Positions 1 through 8,851 of a stretch of DNA of 41,876 nucleotides are shown piece by piece. Made by a program: the position numbers and the translations under genes. Location of the stretch: contig NZ_JAPFQL010000015.1 in the NCBI RefSeq assembly GCF_028446585.1, positions 1-41,876 of the forward strand, given 5' to 3'. The stretch comes from Intrasporangium calvum. Its GTDB lineage: Bacteria > Actinomycetota > Actinomycetes > Actinomycetales > Dermatophilaceae. The notes beneath the pieces were generated by a model. The model saw nothing but the letters and a program-made list of their open reading frames with translations, did no database searches and was not told where the DNA came from. The number at the start of each line of letters is the position of its first letter. Position 1 is the stretch's first letter.

Positions 1-43
1 GCTCCCAGCGCGGGGCCGCTGGCGTGGGGCTCGCGCTGGGAGC
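1..43. terminator. GC-rich inverted repeat at window edge
   Basis: Arms GCTCCCAGCGCG (1-12) and its exact complement (32-43) enclose a 19-nt loop. No T-run follows. It lies downstream of copA and may be its terminator or that of a gene outside the window; the element may continue to the left. Confidence 0.5.
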
Positions 44-53
44 CGTCCGCATC

Positions 54-94
54 GACTACGGCACTGCTCACTCTGGCTGAGCAGTGCCGTAGTC
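54..94. repeat. Perfect 17-bp hairpin, copy 1
   Basis: Arms at 54-70 and 78-94 are exact complements with a 7-nt loop CTCTGGC. It sits 40 bp past the copA stop, where it could terminate copA. A near-identical hairpin is at 10511-10551; its loop is the complement of this one with one change, so the second copy is inverted. Confidence 0.8.
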
Positions 95-133
95 AGTCAG
101 CCGAGCGAGCGCCGGTGCCAGGTCGCCAGCAGG

Positions 134-2455
134 TCAGCTGGCCTGGGCCTTGAAACCCCTGAGCCGCAGCGAGTTCGAGACGACGAACACTGACGAGAAC
201 GCCATGGCTGCCCCGGCCAGCATCGGGTTGAGCAGGCCGGCAGCGGCCAGCGGGATGGCGGCGACGTTGTAGGCGAACGCCCAGAAGAGGTTGCCCTTGA
301 TCGTCGCCAGGGTGCGCCGCGAGAGACGGATCGCATCGGCAGCGACCCGAAGGTCACCGCGGACGAGCGTCAGGTCGCTCGCCTCGATCGCCACGTCGGT
401 GCCCGTGCCCATGGCGAGACCGAGGTCCGCCTGGGCCAGCGCTGCGGCGTCGTTGACGCCGTCGCCGACCATGGCCACGACGCGGCCCTCGGACTGGAGC
501 CGCTTGACCACATCGACCTTGTCCGCGGGCAGGACCTCGGCGATGACGTCATCAGCGCCGATGCCGACCTCGGCCGCGACGGCGCGCGCCGCTCGCTCGT
601 TGTCGCCGGTGAGCAGGATGGGCCGCAGCCCGAGCTGGCGGAACGAGGCGATGGCCTGCGCGGAAGTGGCCTTCACCGTGTCGCCCACGACGAGGGCGCC
701 TCGCACCCGGCCACCCCAAGCGACCTGGACGACGGTTGCGCCCTCGCCCTCGTGCATCGCGGCGATCTCGTCGACCTCGGTGCTCCGCGTCTGCTGGTGC
801 TCGACGACGAAGCCCGGGCGGCCGACGAAGACCTGAGTCCCATCGACGACACCCCGCACACCGAGGCCGCTCGTGCTGGCGAAGTCGACGACCGCCGGCA
901 GCGCACCGACGCGCTCCTCGGCCCCTGCAGCGATGGCGCGGGCGATGGGGTGCTCCGAGGCGTGCTCGATGGCACCGGCGCGACGCAGCACCTCGGCCTC
1001 GTCCTCACCGTCGGCGGTGACGACGGCTCGGAGTGCCATGGCTCCTGTCGTCACGGTGCCGGTCTTGTCGAGGACGACGGTGTCGACCTGGCGCGTGGAC
1101 TCGAGCACCTCGGGTCCCTTGATGAGAATGCCCAGCTGGGCGCCGCGGCCCGTCCCGACCATGAGGGCGGTCGGGGTCGCGAGGCCCAGTGCGCACGGGC
1201 AGGCGATGATGAGGACGGCTACCGCCGCGGTGAACGCTGCCGTGGCGCCTGCCCCGGCGCCGAGCCAGAAGCCGAGCGTCGCCGCGGAGAGTGCGATGAC
1301 GATGGGCACGAAGATGCCTGAGATCCGGTCGGCGAGCCGCTGGACCTGGGCCTTGCCGTTCTGGGCGTCCTCGACGAGCCGGGCCATCTGCGCGAGCTGG
1401 GTGTCCGAGCCGACGCGGGTGGCCCGCACGATGATGCGGCCGCCCGCGTTGATCGTCGCCCCGGCCACCGTCGACCCGGGAGCCACCTCGACGGGGACCG
1501 ACTCGCCAGTGAGCATCGAGGCGTCGACCGCGGAGGTGCCGTCCTCGACGACCCCGTCGGTGGCGATCTTCTCGCCGGGCCGGACGACGAAGCGCATGCC
1601 CGACTCCAGGCGAGACGTGGGGATCCGCTCCTCGACCTCTCCGGACGGGCCCTCGCGCAGGACCGAGACCTCCTTGGCGCCGAGCTCGAGCAGTGCTCGG
1701 AGGGCCGCGCCGGCCTGTCGCTTCGATCGCGCCTCGAAGTAGCGTCCGGCGAGCAGGAACGTCGTCACGCCCGCGGCGGCCTCGAGATAGATGTTGCTCG
1801 CGCCATCGGTGCGCTGAATGGTCAGTTCGAAGGGATGCACCATCCCCGGCATGCCCGCGCTGCCGAGGAACAGTGCGTAGAGCGACCAGCCCAGCGCGGC
1901 CAGCGTGCCCATGGAGACCAAGGTGTCCATCGTCGTCGTCCCGTGACGCAGGTTCGTCCAAGCGGCCTTGTGGAACGGCAGGCCGCCCCAGACCACGACG
2001 GGCGCGGCGAGGGTCAGCGACGCCCACTGCCAGTAGTCGAACTGCAGGGCGGGCGCCATGGCCATGGCAATGACGGGGATGCTGAGGACGGCCGAGATGA
2101 TCACTCGTTCGCGCAGCGCCCGAACGCGGTCGTATGCCGCTGGGCTCGCCTCCGGGTCACCCCCGGCCTCCGCTCCTTCCGCTGTCTTCGGCGGCGCAGG
2201 GACCGTGGCGCCGTAACCGGCGGCCTCAACGGCTTTCACCAGCTCCTCGGGGGTCAGCGTGTCGGGGAAGGAGACCTTGGCCTTCTCGGTCGCGTAGTTG
2301 ACGGTCGCGGTCACGCCATCGAGCTTGTTGAGCTTGCGCTCGATCCGGTTGGCGCACGAGGCGCACGTCATGCCGGTGATCTCGAGCTCGATGGCTCCGG
2401 GCGCCGCGGGCAGGCCCAGTTGCCCGGCGTCGGAGGTCGTGGTCGGCGTGGTCAT
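134..2455 (-). CDS. copA: Copper-exporting P1B-type ATPase
   Basis: A 773-aa inner-membrane pump that exports Cu(I) using ATP. One N-terminal HMA domain (about residues 22-88) carries the Cu-binding pair C31/C34 (GMTCASC). The actuator motif TGE is at 316-318 and the membrane metal site CPC at 419-421. The phosphorylated aspartate is D463 in DKTGT, the HP motif of the nucleotide domain is at H502, and GDGVND is at 664-669. All motifs of an active CopA are intact and the length is typical. The start overlaps the stop of the upstream gene as TGATG, implying translational coupling. It is last in the leftward copZ operon under a CsoR-type operator. A copy of the 14-bp dispersed motif lies in the HMA-to-membrane linker, coding for PAAY. 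Confidence 0.97.
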   Translation of the reverse strand: MTTPTTTSDAGQLGLPAAPGAIELEITGMTCASCANRIERKLNKLDGVTATVNYATEKAKVSFPDTLTPEELVKAVEAAGYGATVPAPPKTAEGAEAGGDPEASPAAYDRVRALRERVIISAVLSIPVIAMAMAPALQFDYWQWASLTLAAPVVVWGGLPFHKAAWTNLRHGTTTMDTLVSMGTLAALGWSLYALFLGSAGMPGMVHPFELTIQRTDGASNIYLEAAAGVTTFLLAGRYFEARSKRQAGAALRALLELGAKEVSVLREGPSGEVEERIPTSRLESGMRFVVRPGEKIATDGVVEDGTSAVDASMLTGESVPVEVAPGSTVAGATINAGGRIIVRATRVGSDTQLAQMARLVEDAQNGKAQVQRLADRISGIFVPIVIALSAATLGFWLGAGAGATAAFTAAVAVLIIACPCALGLATPTALMVGTGRGAQLGILIKGPEVLESTRQVDTVVLDKTGTVTTGAMALRAVVTADGEDEAEVLRRAGAIEHASEHPIARAIAAGAEERVGALPAVVDFASTSGLGVRGVVDGTQVFVGRPGFVVEHQQTRSTEVDEIAAMHEGEGATVVQVAWGGRVRGALVVGDTVKATSAQAIASFRQLGLRPILLTGDNERAARAVAAEVGIGADDVIAEVLPADKVDVVKRLQSEGRVVAMVGDGVNDAAALAQADLGLAMGTGTDVAIEASDLTLVRGDLRVAADAIRLSRRTLATIKGNLFWAFAYNVAAIPLAAAGLLNPMLAGAAMAFSSVFVVSNSLRLRGFKAQAS
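2132..2145 (+). repeat. Dispersed 14-bp motif, copy 1
   Basis: GTATGCCGCTGGGC inside copA, antisense to it. The complement encodes PAAY in the variable linker between the HMA domain and the first membrane segment. Confidence 0.8.
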
Positions 2456-3381
2456 CAGTGATCATCTCCGGAGTGGTCCGGTGTGGGTGAGTGGTCGGCC
2501 GACGACGCGACGGTTGTCGCGACGAGCGGCGCGGTGTGCACGACGCCCTCGTGCTGGAAGTCCAGATACAGACGGTACGCGCCGTCGCTCGGGACCTCGG
2601 CGTAGAAGACGACGTCGGGGCCGGGCTTCGTCGTGCTGTCGCCGGGCTCTCCGTCGGGGTGCACGTGCAGGTAGGCGAGGTCCCCCTCGCGCAGGGCGAC
2701 GAGATGGCCGTAGGCGCCGAGGTAGGGCTGCAGGTCGGTGACGGGCGTGCCGTCCTTGCTGACCGTGAGGGTCAGCCGCGCTTCCTCGCCCGCGACGAGG
2801 TCGCCGGAGAGAGTGACCGTGTAGCCGTCGACGGTGACCGTGCGGGTCTCGCCCACGGGTTCCGCGAGCGCGGCCGAGCCCGGCACGGAGAGGTCGGCGC
2901 CGAGGGTGAGGTTGTCGGCGCCGCTCGCGGTGAAGTCGGCGAAGAGGCGCCAGAGGCCCGGCTCGAGGTCGAGCTCTGTGCTCCAGGTCCCGTCGTCACC
3001 CCGCGCTGGGTGGACGTGCTGGTAGCCGGTGAAGTCGCGTCGCACCGCGATGAGGTGCAGCTCCTTCTCGTGCTCGATCTCGAAGTCGGTGACCGGCCGG
3101 CCGTCCGGACCGGTCACGGTGAACGACACGGGGACGTCAGTCCCGGGGCCGGCGGTCGGCGACGAGAGCTGGAGGGTGTAACCGTCCTGGCTCACCATCA
3201 GGCCGCCCGGGAGGTCGGCGGCGCCCCCGTTGGCCCCATCACCCGTAGCAGGAGAGGCGGCGCCGGGGTGGGCCGCCGCCGGCTCCCCGATGGGCCCGAC
3301 CTGCCGGCCGAGCCCGAGGGCGAGCGCGAAGACGACGACCAGGCCGACGACGAAGCCGACGATCCTGGTGGCCGTCGTCAT
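2455..3381 (-). CDS. Membrane-anchored copper-operon protein with duplicated His domain
   Basis: A 308-aa protein of unknown biochemical role. A membrane anchor at about residues 6-25 would leave the rest outside the cell. Two homologous beta-rich units (about 68-154 and 187-282) share the order YT-L-S, PVTD, HL-A-R, HVHP and a closing aromatic strand. H109, H122 and H124 of the first align with H226, H239 and H241 of the second, and the C-terminal tail adds more His and Asp. Position between copZ and copA (ATGA and TGATG overlaps) and the repeated His triads suggest extracytoplasmic copper binding or delivery, which is inference. I cannot assign it to a named family with certainty. Confidence 0.85.
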   Translation of the reverse strand: MTTATRIVGFVVGLVVVFALALGLGRQVGPIGEPAAAHPGAASPATGDGANGGAADLPGGLMVSQDGYTLQLSSPTAGPGTDVPVSFTVTGPDGRPVTDFEIEHEKELHLIAVRRDFTGYQHVHPARGDDGTWSTELDLEPGLWRLFADFTASGADNLTLGADLSVPGSAALAEPVGETRTVTVDGYTVTLSGDLVAGEEARLTLTVSKDGTPVTDLQPYLGAYGHLVALREGDLAYLHVHPDGEPGDSTTKPGPDVVFYAEVPSDGAYRLYLDFQHEGVVHTAPLVATTVASSADHSPTPDHSGDDH

Positions 3382-3593
3382 GCTGTCGGAGCGAGCGCGT
3401 AGCCCGCCTCCTCGACCGCGGCCTTGACCTGCGCCTCCTCCACGGGGGCACCGCTGGTCACGGTCACGCGGCCGCTCTTCAGGTCCACGTCGACGTTCTC
3501 CACACCGGGGATGGCGCCGACCTCTTCGGAGACGGAGGCGACGCAGTGGCCGCAGGTCATGCCGACGACGGTGTAGGTGCTGGTCTCGCTCAT
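3378..3593 (-). CDS. copZ: CopZ-like copper chaperone (HMA domain)
   Basis: A 71-aa single-domain heavy-metal-associated protein. The GMTCGHC motif gives the Cu(I) ligands C14 and C17, and the length is typical of CopZ. It should carry cytosolic Cu(I) to CopA. I chose the start at 3593 because it begins MSETSTYTV just before the domain, has a purine-rich GAGAGG upstream, and leaves the CsoR operator (3633-3649) outside the gene. A longer frame would translate the operator. It is first in the copZ-membrane protein-copA operon, and its stop overlaps the next start as ATGA. Confidence 0.95.
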   Translation of the reverse strand: MSETSTYTVVGMTCGHCVASVSEEVGAIPGVENVDVDLKSGRVTVTSGAPVEEAQVKAAVEEAGYALAPTA

Positions 3594-3632
3594 GGTCGTG
3601 CCTCTCTGTCGGGTGGTGCGTACCCCTTCAAC

Positions 3633-3649
3633 ATACCCCGCTGGGGTAT
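3633..3649 (-). promoter_or_regulatory. CsoR-type operator of copZ operon
   Basis: ATACCCC, 3-bp centre GCT, GGGGTAT: a perfect 7-bp inverted repeat 39 bp upstream of copZ. On the minus strand it runs into a plausible -10 TATGTT. This GC-centred dyad is the type bound by Cu(I)-sensing CsoR. The same site recurs at 5559-5575. Confidence 0.85.
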
Positions 3650-3773
3650 CCATTCCCAACCGGGGTCCGGCGCTCCGCCGAATTCAACGCGACGGTTCCG
3701 ATTTGTCGGATTAATGTGACTTGCGCCACGGGTTCTCACCAGGGGGCCCCGTTGACACACGACAGGAGAACCG

Positions 3774-5120
3774 GTGCGCACCTCTGCGAAATCGATCCTC
3801 TCGGCGGCAGCAGCGACCCTGCTCGCCGTCGGGATGGCCGCCGCTGCGACGTCCACTGCGACTGCCCACCCCGAGCACGACGGATCCGGGAAGGAGGCCG
3901 GCTTCGACCTCGTGATCGAGGACGTCAGCCCCGGCGGCGTGCCCGCCGAGCGCCTCACCAACGTCCGCTGCGAGGACGACAGGGCGGGGATCTTCCCCTG
4001 CCACAAGGCCGACCTGATGACCTATGTGCCGCTCAAGGAGATCGGGTCGATCTGGGCCAACGACGTCTGGGGCTGGACGGACCCGGAGACCGACCGTGAG
4101 TACGCCCTGCTGGGGACCTTCGAGGGGACGGCGTTCTTCGACGTCACGGACGGCTACGACGTCCGCTACCTCGGCCTGTTGCCCACCCACACGCAGGTGC
4201 GTTCCGGAGGCATCTGGCGTGACATCAAGGTCAACGACAACCACGCCTACGTCGTCAGCGAGAACGCCGGGCACGGCATGCAGGTCTTCGACCTGACCCG
4301 CCTGAGGGGCGTCACCGAGGAGCAGACGTGGACCGAGGACAACTGGGTCGGCGGCTTCGGGCACGCGCACAACCTCGCCATCAACGAGGACAGCGACACC
4401 GCCTACGTCATCGGGGCGCGGCGTGACGTCACCCTCTGCGAAGGCGTCAACGGCGGCCCGCTCATCTTCGACCTGTCGGACCCGAAGAACCCGGCGTTCG
4501 CGGGGTGCTACGGCGGCGACGGCTACACGCACGACATCCACTGCGTGACCTACCACGGGCCGGACGCGGACTACACGGGGCGCGAGATCTGCTCCGCCTC
4601 CAACGAGGACACGGTGACTGTGCTCGACGCGACGGACCCGGCCGACGTCAAGCAGCTCGCTCGGGTGCCCTACGAGACCTCCGCCTACACCCACCAGGGC
4701 TGGTTCTCCGAGGACCACAAGTACTTCCTCATGGGTGACGAGATCGACGAGCTTGCTGGCAAGGTCCAGGAGACGACGACCTACATCTTCGACATGTCCG
4801 ACCTGGACAACCCGCAGCTGACGGGCACCGCGAGCTCTGGCCTCAACACCATCGACCACAACATCTTCATCAAGGACGGGCTCGCCTACGAGTCGAACTA
4901 CACGAGCGGGCTGCGGATCTTCGACGGCTGGCGCCTCGACCAGGGCCGGATGCGTGAGGCCGGCTTCTTCGACGGCTACCCGGCCGACGACCACACCGGC
5001 TTCGCCGGCTCGTGGAGCAACTACCCGTGGTTCAAGGACGGCAAGGTCGTCTTCACGGGCACCGAGGAGGGGCTCTTCGTCGTCCAGACACGACTGAAGA
5101 CCTCGGCCTCGGGTCGCTGA
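3774..5120 (+). CDS. Secreted LVIVD/choice-of-anchor-B type beta-propeller protein
   Basis: A 448-aa protein with a Sec signal peptide (hydrophobic Ala-rich core, probable cleavage after A31 in TATA-HPEHD). The mature part has repeated blades of the form D..YAYV....G..VFDL and a run with HNIFIKDG then YESNYTSGLRIFD, which I recognise from LVIVD-repeat choice-of-anchor-B proteins. Six Cys visible in the mature region may form disulfides. The start is GTG with AGGAGAA 4 nt upstream. It diverges from copZ and lies between copper genes; whether it is copper-controlled is unknown, since the CsoR site lies over 120 bp upstream. No catalytic residues are recognised. Confidence 0.85.
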   Translation: MRTSAKSILSAAAATLLAVGMAAAATSTATAHPEHDGSGKEAGFDLVIEDVSPGGVPAERLTNVRCEDDRAGIFPCHKADLMTYVPLKEIGSIWANDVWGWTDPETDREYALLGTFEGTAFFDVTDGYDVRYLGLLPTHTQVRSGGIWRDIKVNDNHAYVVSENAGHGMQVFDLTRLRGVTEEQTWTEDNWVGGFGHAHNLAINEDSDTAYVIGARRDVTLCEGVNGGPLIFDLSDPKNPAFAGCYGGDGYTHDIHCVTYHGPDADYTGREICSASNEDTVTVLDATDPADVKQLARVPYETSAYTHQGWFSEDHKYFLMGDEIDELAGKVQETTTYIFDMSDLDNPQLTGTASSGLNTIDHNIFIKDGLAYESNYTSGLRIFDGWRLDQGRMREAGFFDGYPADDHTGFAGSWSNYPWFKDGKVVFTGTEEGLFVVQTRLKTSASGR

Positions 5121-5137
5121 CCCCACCCGGGGAGGAG

Positions 5138-5171
5138 CGAGGGCCCGCCGGTTGCCACCGGCGGGCCCTCG
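5138..5171 (+). terminator. Strong GC hairpin between convergent genes
   Basis: Arms CGAGGGCCCGCCGGT (5138-5152) and its exact complement (5157-5171) with a TGCC loop, 17 bp after the LVIVD gene stop. It can serve that gene and csoR, which converges on it. Confidence 0.85.
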
Positions 5172-5210
5172 TGCGCGTTCTGGTCGGGTTGTCGGGTCGG
5201 GCCGGGCGGC

Positions 5211-5522
5211 TCAGGACCGAACGAGCCGGGCGATGGCGTCCGAGGCCTCCTTGAGCTTGAGCTCGGCCTCCGGACCGCCCTCACGCACCGCATCCACGAC
5301 GCAGTGGGCGATGTGCTCGTCGAGCAGCCCCAGCGCCACCGACTGCAGCGCCTTCGTCATCGCCGAGATCTGGGTGAGGATGTCGATGCAGTACTGTTCC
5401 TCGTCGACCATCCGCTGCAGACCGCGGGCCTGCCCCTCGATGCGTCGGAGCCGGCGCAGGTAGTCATCCTTCTGGTGGATGTAGCCGTGCTGGTGCGGCA
5501 CGGTGTCGATCACGTGCTCCAT
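5211..5522 (-). CDS. csoR: Copper-sensing repressor CsoR
   Basis: A 103-aa all-helical DUF156 family repressor. The Cu(I) ligand triad is complete: C45 (QYCIDIL), H70 and C74 (LLDEHIAHC). The DNA-facing segment around residues 19-37 (DYLRRLRRIEGQARGLQR) is typical. Copper binding releases the tetramer from its operator. GGAGGG lies 3 nt upstream of the ATG. The operator at 5559-5575 in its own promoter predicts autoregulation, and the matching site before copZ predicts control of that operon. It diverges from the pseudo-ATPase gene at 5649. Confidence 0.96.
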   Translation of the reverse strand: MEHVIDTVPHQHGYIHQKDDYLRRLRRIEGQARGLQRMVDEEQYCIDILTQISAMTKALQSVALGLLDEHIAHCVVDAVREGGPEAELKLKEASDAIARLVRS

Positions 5523-5558
5523 AGACCCTCCTTCGCCCGACGTGCTGATCAGTACAAC

Positions 5559-5575
5559 ATACCCCGCCCGGGTAT
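5559..5575. promoter_or_regulatory. CsoR-type operator between csoR and pseudo-ATPase gene
   Basis: ATACCCC, centre GCC, CGGGTAT: 6 of 7 arm bases pair, and the left arm equals that of the copZ operator, including the preceding ACA. It lies 36 bp before csoR and 73 bp before the divergent gene at 5649, so it could control both. Confidence 0.82.
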
Positions 5576-5634
5576 GAATTCCACTTCTGTGCTGACTCGC
5601 CCCCCGGGTCGTGGAAGTGCGCCCTCGATCGGGC

Positions 5635-5640
5635 TAGCGT
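5635..5640 (+). promoter_or_regulatory. Leaderless -10, TAGCGT
   Basis: Eight nucleotides before the ATG at 5649; no Shine-Dalgarno lies between, so the mRNA is probably leaderless. Confidence 0.55.
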
Positions 5641-5648
5641 CGTGAGAC

Positions 5649-7232
5649 ATGCGGGGCCGAGCTGACCAGAACCCTCGGGCCGACGAGCTGCTGACCAAGC
5701 TGCGCCGGCGCGCCGAGGCGGGCGTTGGCGCCGCAGGACGACCGGCCACCGCCGACTCCACCGCTGCAGGTGTCGCTATCGCCCCACCCCTCCGGGTCAT
5801 CAGCGCGATCGGACTCGCCCTCGCTGTGCTCGCTCTAGCGCTGTGGGCGGGCGACCACTCCCTCGGGCGCTGGATCCAGGTGCTCCTGACCAGCGCGATC
5901 GTCGGCTGGTGCGCCCGCCGCCCGCTGGAGTCGGCATGGGCATCGGTCCGGCGGCGTCGCCCCAACCCGGACGTGCCCGTCCTGCTCGGCGTCGTCATCG
6001 CCTGGGTGGCGACCGTGGTCGACGTCGCGCGAGACGCCCCGGACGTCTGGTTCGGCACCCCGGCGACGGCCGCGGCCCTGCTGCTCCTCGTCCACCACCT
6101 GGAGCAGCGCACCCGCACAGCCGCTGGGCCAGCGGGACCGGCTCCGCGCTCGGTGCAACGCCTGGAAGCCTGGTTCGGCCCCGGTGTCGTCCTCGTCGCT
6201 GCGATCGTCCTCGCCGTGCGGCTCGTCACCGGCCAGTCCCTGGTGGCGTCCCTCCAGGTGGCCGTCGCCGTCCTGCTCGTTGCCTCCTTCCCAGCCGCGG
6301 CCCTGGCAGCGCCGACCGTGCTCGCCGCTGCTCGGGCCCGAGCGACCCGACGGCTGGGGCTGGCCGACGCCGACGCCCTCGCGACCGCCGCGGCTCTCGA
6401 CACCGTCGTGATCAACCGGACCGACGTCCTGACCACGGGGGACCTCTCGCTCCACAAGATCGCGGTCACGGGTCGTCTCTCCAAGCAGGCGGCACTCACG
6501 GCGGCCGCCGCCGTGGAGCAGGGCAGCGACCACCCGGTGGCCCGCGCCATCGTCGCGGGGGCGCGGCTGGCCCGGATCGACCTCCCGCGGATCCGTGAGT
6601 TCCAGGCAGACCCGGGCGAGGGCGCCTCGGCGGTGATCAAGGACACCGAGGTGACCGTGGGGAAGGCGGCCCTCTTCGAGCGCCTCGACCGGAGCCTGCT
6701 CGCCCACGCGGACCAGACTCCCGGCCACACGGTCTTCGTCGGTTGGGGCGGTCGCGCCCGCGCCGCGCTGACCGTGCAGGACACGGTCCGCGACGGGGCA
6801 GGTCCGGCCGTCAGACGGCTCAAGGACCTCGGTCTCACGACCTACCTGGTCGGCGAGGACGGCGAGGCCCAGGCCCGTGGAGTGGCGGCCGCGGCGGGCA
6901 TCGACCCGGGCAAGGTCCGCTCAGCGCCCGGGCCCGGGGACGTGGATCTCGTGACCGAGCTGGAGCGACAGGGTCGTCGCGTCGCCGTCATCGGCCGGAC
7001 CGAGGGCGAGCCGCTCTTCGCGCACGGCGACCTCGACAGGGTCGCGGACACGGTTGCGCTGGCCCAGCAGGCGCACGCGGTGACACGCCAGCACGTGGGC
7101 TGGGCCCTCGGCTACAACGCTGTCGCGCTCGTGGCAGCCGGGTTCGGCCTCGTCGAGCCGGCCTGGTCGGCCACGCTCGCGACGGTGGCTGCCCTCGTCC
7201 CGCTGGCGAGCGCGCAGCGTCTCAGATCGTGA
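5649..7232 (+). CDS. Catalytically inactive P-type ATPase-like membrane protein
   Basis: A 527-aa homologue of CopA-type pumps whose catalytic motifs are all changed. The DKTGT equivalent reads NRTDV (N256 replaces the phosphorylated Asp in DTVVINRTDVLTTG). The metal-site CPC reads FPA (214-216). TGDN reads VGED, and GDGVND reads GRTEGE. No HMA domain is present, and the loop after the fourth membrane segment is only about 35 residues, so the actuator domain with TGE is missing. The nucleotide-domain HP motif survives (SDHPVARAI, H295). About eight membrane segments remain: six before residue 230 and two at the C-terminus. The frame is open with normal codon use, which argues against recent decay. 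Ion pumping is very unlikely. A copper-linked regulatory or scaffold role is inferred from the shared CsoR site. It overlaps the convergent VOC gene by 11 bp. Confidence 0.88.
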   Translation: MRGRADQNPRADELLTKLRRRAEAGVGAAGRPATADSTAAGVAIAPPLRVISAIGLALAVLALALWAGDHSLGRWIQVLLTSAIVGWCARRPLESAWASVRRRRPNPDVPVLLGVVIAWVATVVDVARDAPDVWFGTPATAAALLLLVHHLEQRTRTAAGPAGPAPRSVQRLEAWFGPGVVLVAAIVLAVRLVTGQSLVASLQVAVAVLLVASFPAAALAAPTVLAAARARATRRLGLADADALATAAALDTVVINRTDVLTTGDLSLHKIAVTGRLSKQAALTAAAAVEQGSDHPVARAIVAGARLARIDLPRIREFQADPGEGASAVIKDTEVTVGKAALFERLDRSLLAHADQTPGHTVFVGWGGRARAALTVQDTVRDGAGPAVRRLKDLGLTTYLVGEDGEAQARGVAAAAGIDPGKVRSAPGPGDVDLVTELERQGRRVAVIGRTEGEPLFAHGDLDRVADTVALAQQAHAVTRQHVGWALGYNAVALVAAGFGLVEPAWSATLATVAALVPLASAQRLRS

Positions 7233-7857
7233 CGTCGCCGTCCGGGGTGTGGAAGGTGACGGAGAGCAGTCCGGGGGTGCCGTGCGGCGCGACGAAGGTG
7301 AAGTGGATGTCGCCCTTGTCGAAGGTCTGGTCCACCCCGAGCCACTCACGCACCCGCGCCGGGTCCCCGGCGATCTGCAGCTCGCCGATGTGCACGTCCG
7401 CGGTCGACCCGTTGGCCGGGTGAAGCGAGACGTCCTCCCACTGGATGAAGTAGGGCACCTGCGGGTCGGCCATGAGGCCCTTGATCCCGATCTGCCGCCA
7501 GCGCAGCTCGGTGCCGTCGGGGCGGTGCCGGTTGCCGTCGACCGCCTCGCGGCCGAGCCGCTTCTCGGCGGCGGTCAGGTCGTCGACCGCGACGACCCAG
7601 CCGAGCCAGCCACCGCCGGCCTCGGAGCGGGCCCGGACGGCCTGCCCGAAGGGGGCCTTGTCGGAGGCCGGGTGGTCCAGGACCTCGACGACCTCGACGT
7701 AGTTGCGGTCCGCGAGCGGGAGGATGACGTTCCGCGTCCCGAAGCGTGGGTGCACGCCGCCGTCAACGGGCTCCACACCGAGGAGCTTCGAGAGCCTCTC
7801 GGCCGTTGCCTGGAGGCCGTCGTGCTCTGCCGCATAGGAGACGTGGTCAACTCGCAT
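7222..7857 (-). CDS. VOC/glyoxalase-like domain protein
   Basis: A 211-aa soluble protein. It opens with MRVDHVSYAA and continues with an LGV-P-GGVHP-FGTRN-ILPL pattern typical of glyoxalase-like (PF13468-type) proteins, including a first-strand His (H4) and an Asn-Tyr-Val-Glu-Val strand. A second half (after about residue 150) repeats the beta-alpha-beta pattern. The substrate is unknown. The start at 7857 is chosen because the upstream extension has biased, non-conserved-looking composition and the domain begins at this Met. The 3' end overlaps the pseudo-ATPase gene tail to tail. Confidence 0.8.
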   Translation of the reverse strand: MRVDHVSYAAEHDGLQATAERLSKLLGVEPVDGGVHPRFGTRNVILPLADRNYVEVVEVLDHPASDKAPFGQAVRARSEAGGGWLGWVVAVDDLTAAEKRLGREAVDGNRHRPDGTELRWRQIGIKGLMADPQVPYFIQWEDVSLHPANGSTADVHIGELQIAGDPARVREWLGVDQTFDKGDIHFTFVAPHGTPGLLSVTFHTPDGDVTI

Positions 7858-7906
7858 ACGGTCAATCGTGACACACCGCAAGGGGTGCTCTTGACCACCC
7901 CCCGAG

Positions 7907-8773
7907 TCAGGCCGGATCGGCGGGCGCGAGACGCGAGGCCCGTTGCCGGACTGCCTCGTAGAGCACGACGGCGGCCGCCACGGAGACGTTGAGACTGTTG
8001 GCGCGACCATGCATCGGGATGCGCACGCGGTGGTCGGCGGCGGCGAGCAGCGCGTCGTCCACCCCGTGCTTCTCGGACCCCACCGCGATCGCCACCCGCC
8101 CGGTGTAGTCGACGTCCGTGTGCAGCACGTCCGTCTCGGGGGTGGTCACGACGAGCGCGATGTCATGGCGCGCGAGCCACGACCGGATCTCGTCGGTCGT
8201 CCCGCTCGCGACCGGCAGGGCGAAGAGGGTGCCCTTGCTCGCACGCACGACGTTGGGGTTGCCCCAGTCCGTGACGGGGTCCGCAGCGAGGACCGCATCG
8301 ACACCGGCAGCGTCAGCGGTGCGCAGCATGGCCCCGAGGTTGCCGGGCTTCTCGACACCCTGGGCGACGAGCCCGAGCCAGTGGTCCCCGGCGACGCCGA
8401 GCGAGCCCAGCGGCACGCCGACGTTGTCGACGACGGCGAGCAGGCCATCGGGCCCCTCGCGGTAGGACACCTTCCCGTATGCCGCTGGGCTCAGTCGCAC
8501 GATCTCGACCCCTGCCGCTCGGAGTCGTTCGACGAGCTCCGGCTGGGTGCCGATGTCCTGTGACCCCGCGCGGCCGGAGGGACTGAAGAGGTCCTCGCAG
8601 AGATAGAGCGTCCGGGGCGTCACACCGGCGTCGAGCGCCAGGCGGATCTCCTCGTGGCCCTCGACCAGGGTCTGGCCGGTCTCCTCCCGCGTGCGCCGCC
8701 GGCGCAGCCCGGCCAGCGCCTTGAGGCGGGGGTTCGACGGGGAGGACACGTAGAGGTCGCGGGACTCGTTCAT
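7907..8773 (-). CDS. SpoU/TrmH-family RNA 2'-O-methyltransferase
   Basis: A 288-aa SPOUT-fold enzyme that methylates a ribose 2'-OH in rRNA or tRNA using S-adenosylmethionine. An N-terminal substrate-binding part (about 1-115) precedes the catalytic domain. Motif 1 is EKPGNLGAMLRTAD (N145, R151), motif 2 IAVGSEKHG (229-237) and motif 3 IPMHGRANSLNVSVA (252-266, knot region). The target base cannot be told from sequence. The start at 8773 (MNESRDLYVSSPSNPRLK) matches the usual N-terminus of the family. It diverges from the DedA-like gene 78 bp away. A 14-bp dispersed motif copy encodes PAAY at residues 96-99. Confidence 0.9.
   Translation of the reverse strand: MNESRDLYVSSPSNPRLKALAGLRRRRTREETGQTLVEGHEEIRLALDAGVTPRTLYLCEDLFSPSGRAGSQDIGTQPELVERLRAAGVEIVRLSPAAYGKVSYREGPDGLLAVVDNVGVPLGSLGVAGDHWLGLVAQGVEKPGNLGAMLRTADAAGVDAVLAADPVTDWGNPNVVRASKGTLFALPVASGTTDEIRSWLARHDIALVVTTPETDVLHTDVDYTGRVAIAVGSEKHGVDDALLAAADHRVRIPMHGRANSLNVSVAAAVVLYEAVRQRASRLAPADPA
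8477..8490 (+). repeat. Dispersed 14-bp motif, copy 2
   Basis: GTATGCCGCTGGGC inside the SpoU methyltransferase gene, antisense to it, between its N-terminal and catalytic domains. Confidence 0.8.
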
Positions 8774-8839
8774 GGCAGGGCCAGCATCCCACTGCGGTGA
8801 GTTTCCGGACGAACTGACGACCGGGCGCCCGGCCGGCCC

Positions 8840-8845
8840 TAGGGT
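8840..8845 (+). promoter_or_regulatory. Leaderless -10, TAGGGT
   Basis: Six nucleotides before the ATG at 8852 of the DedA-like gene. Confidence 0.6.
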
Positions 8846-8851
8846 GAGGTC

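Noticed and set aside
3711-5126. A 471-codon minus-strand frame.
   Set aside because: It is antisense to the well-supported LVIVD gene and has Val/Arg-rich shadow composition.
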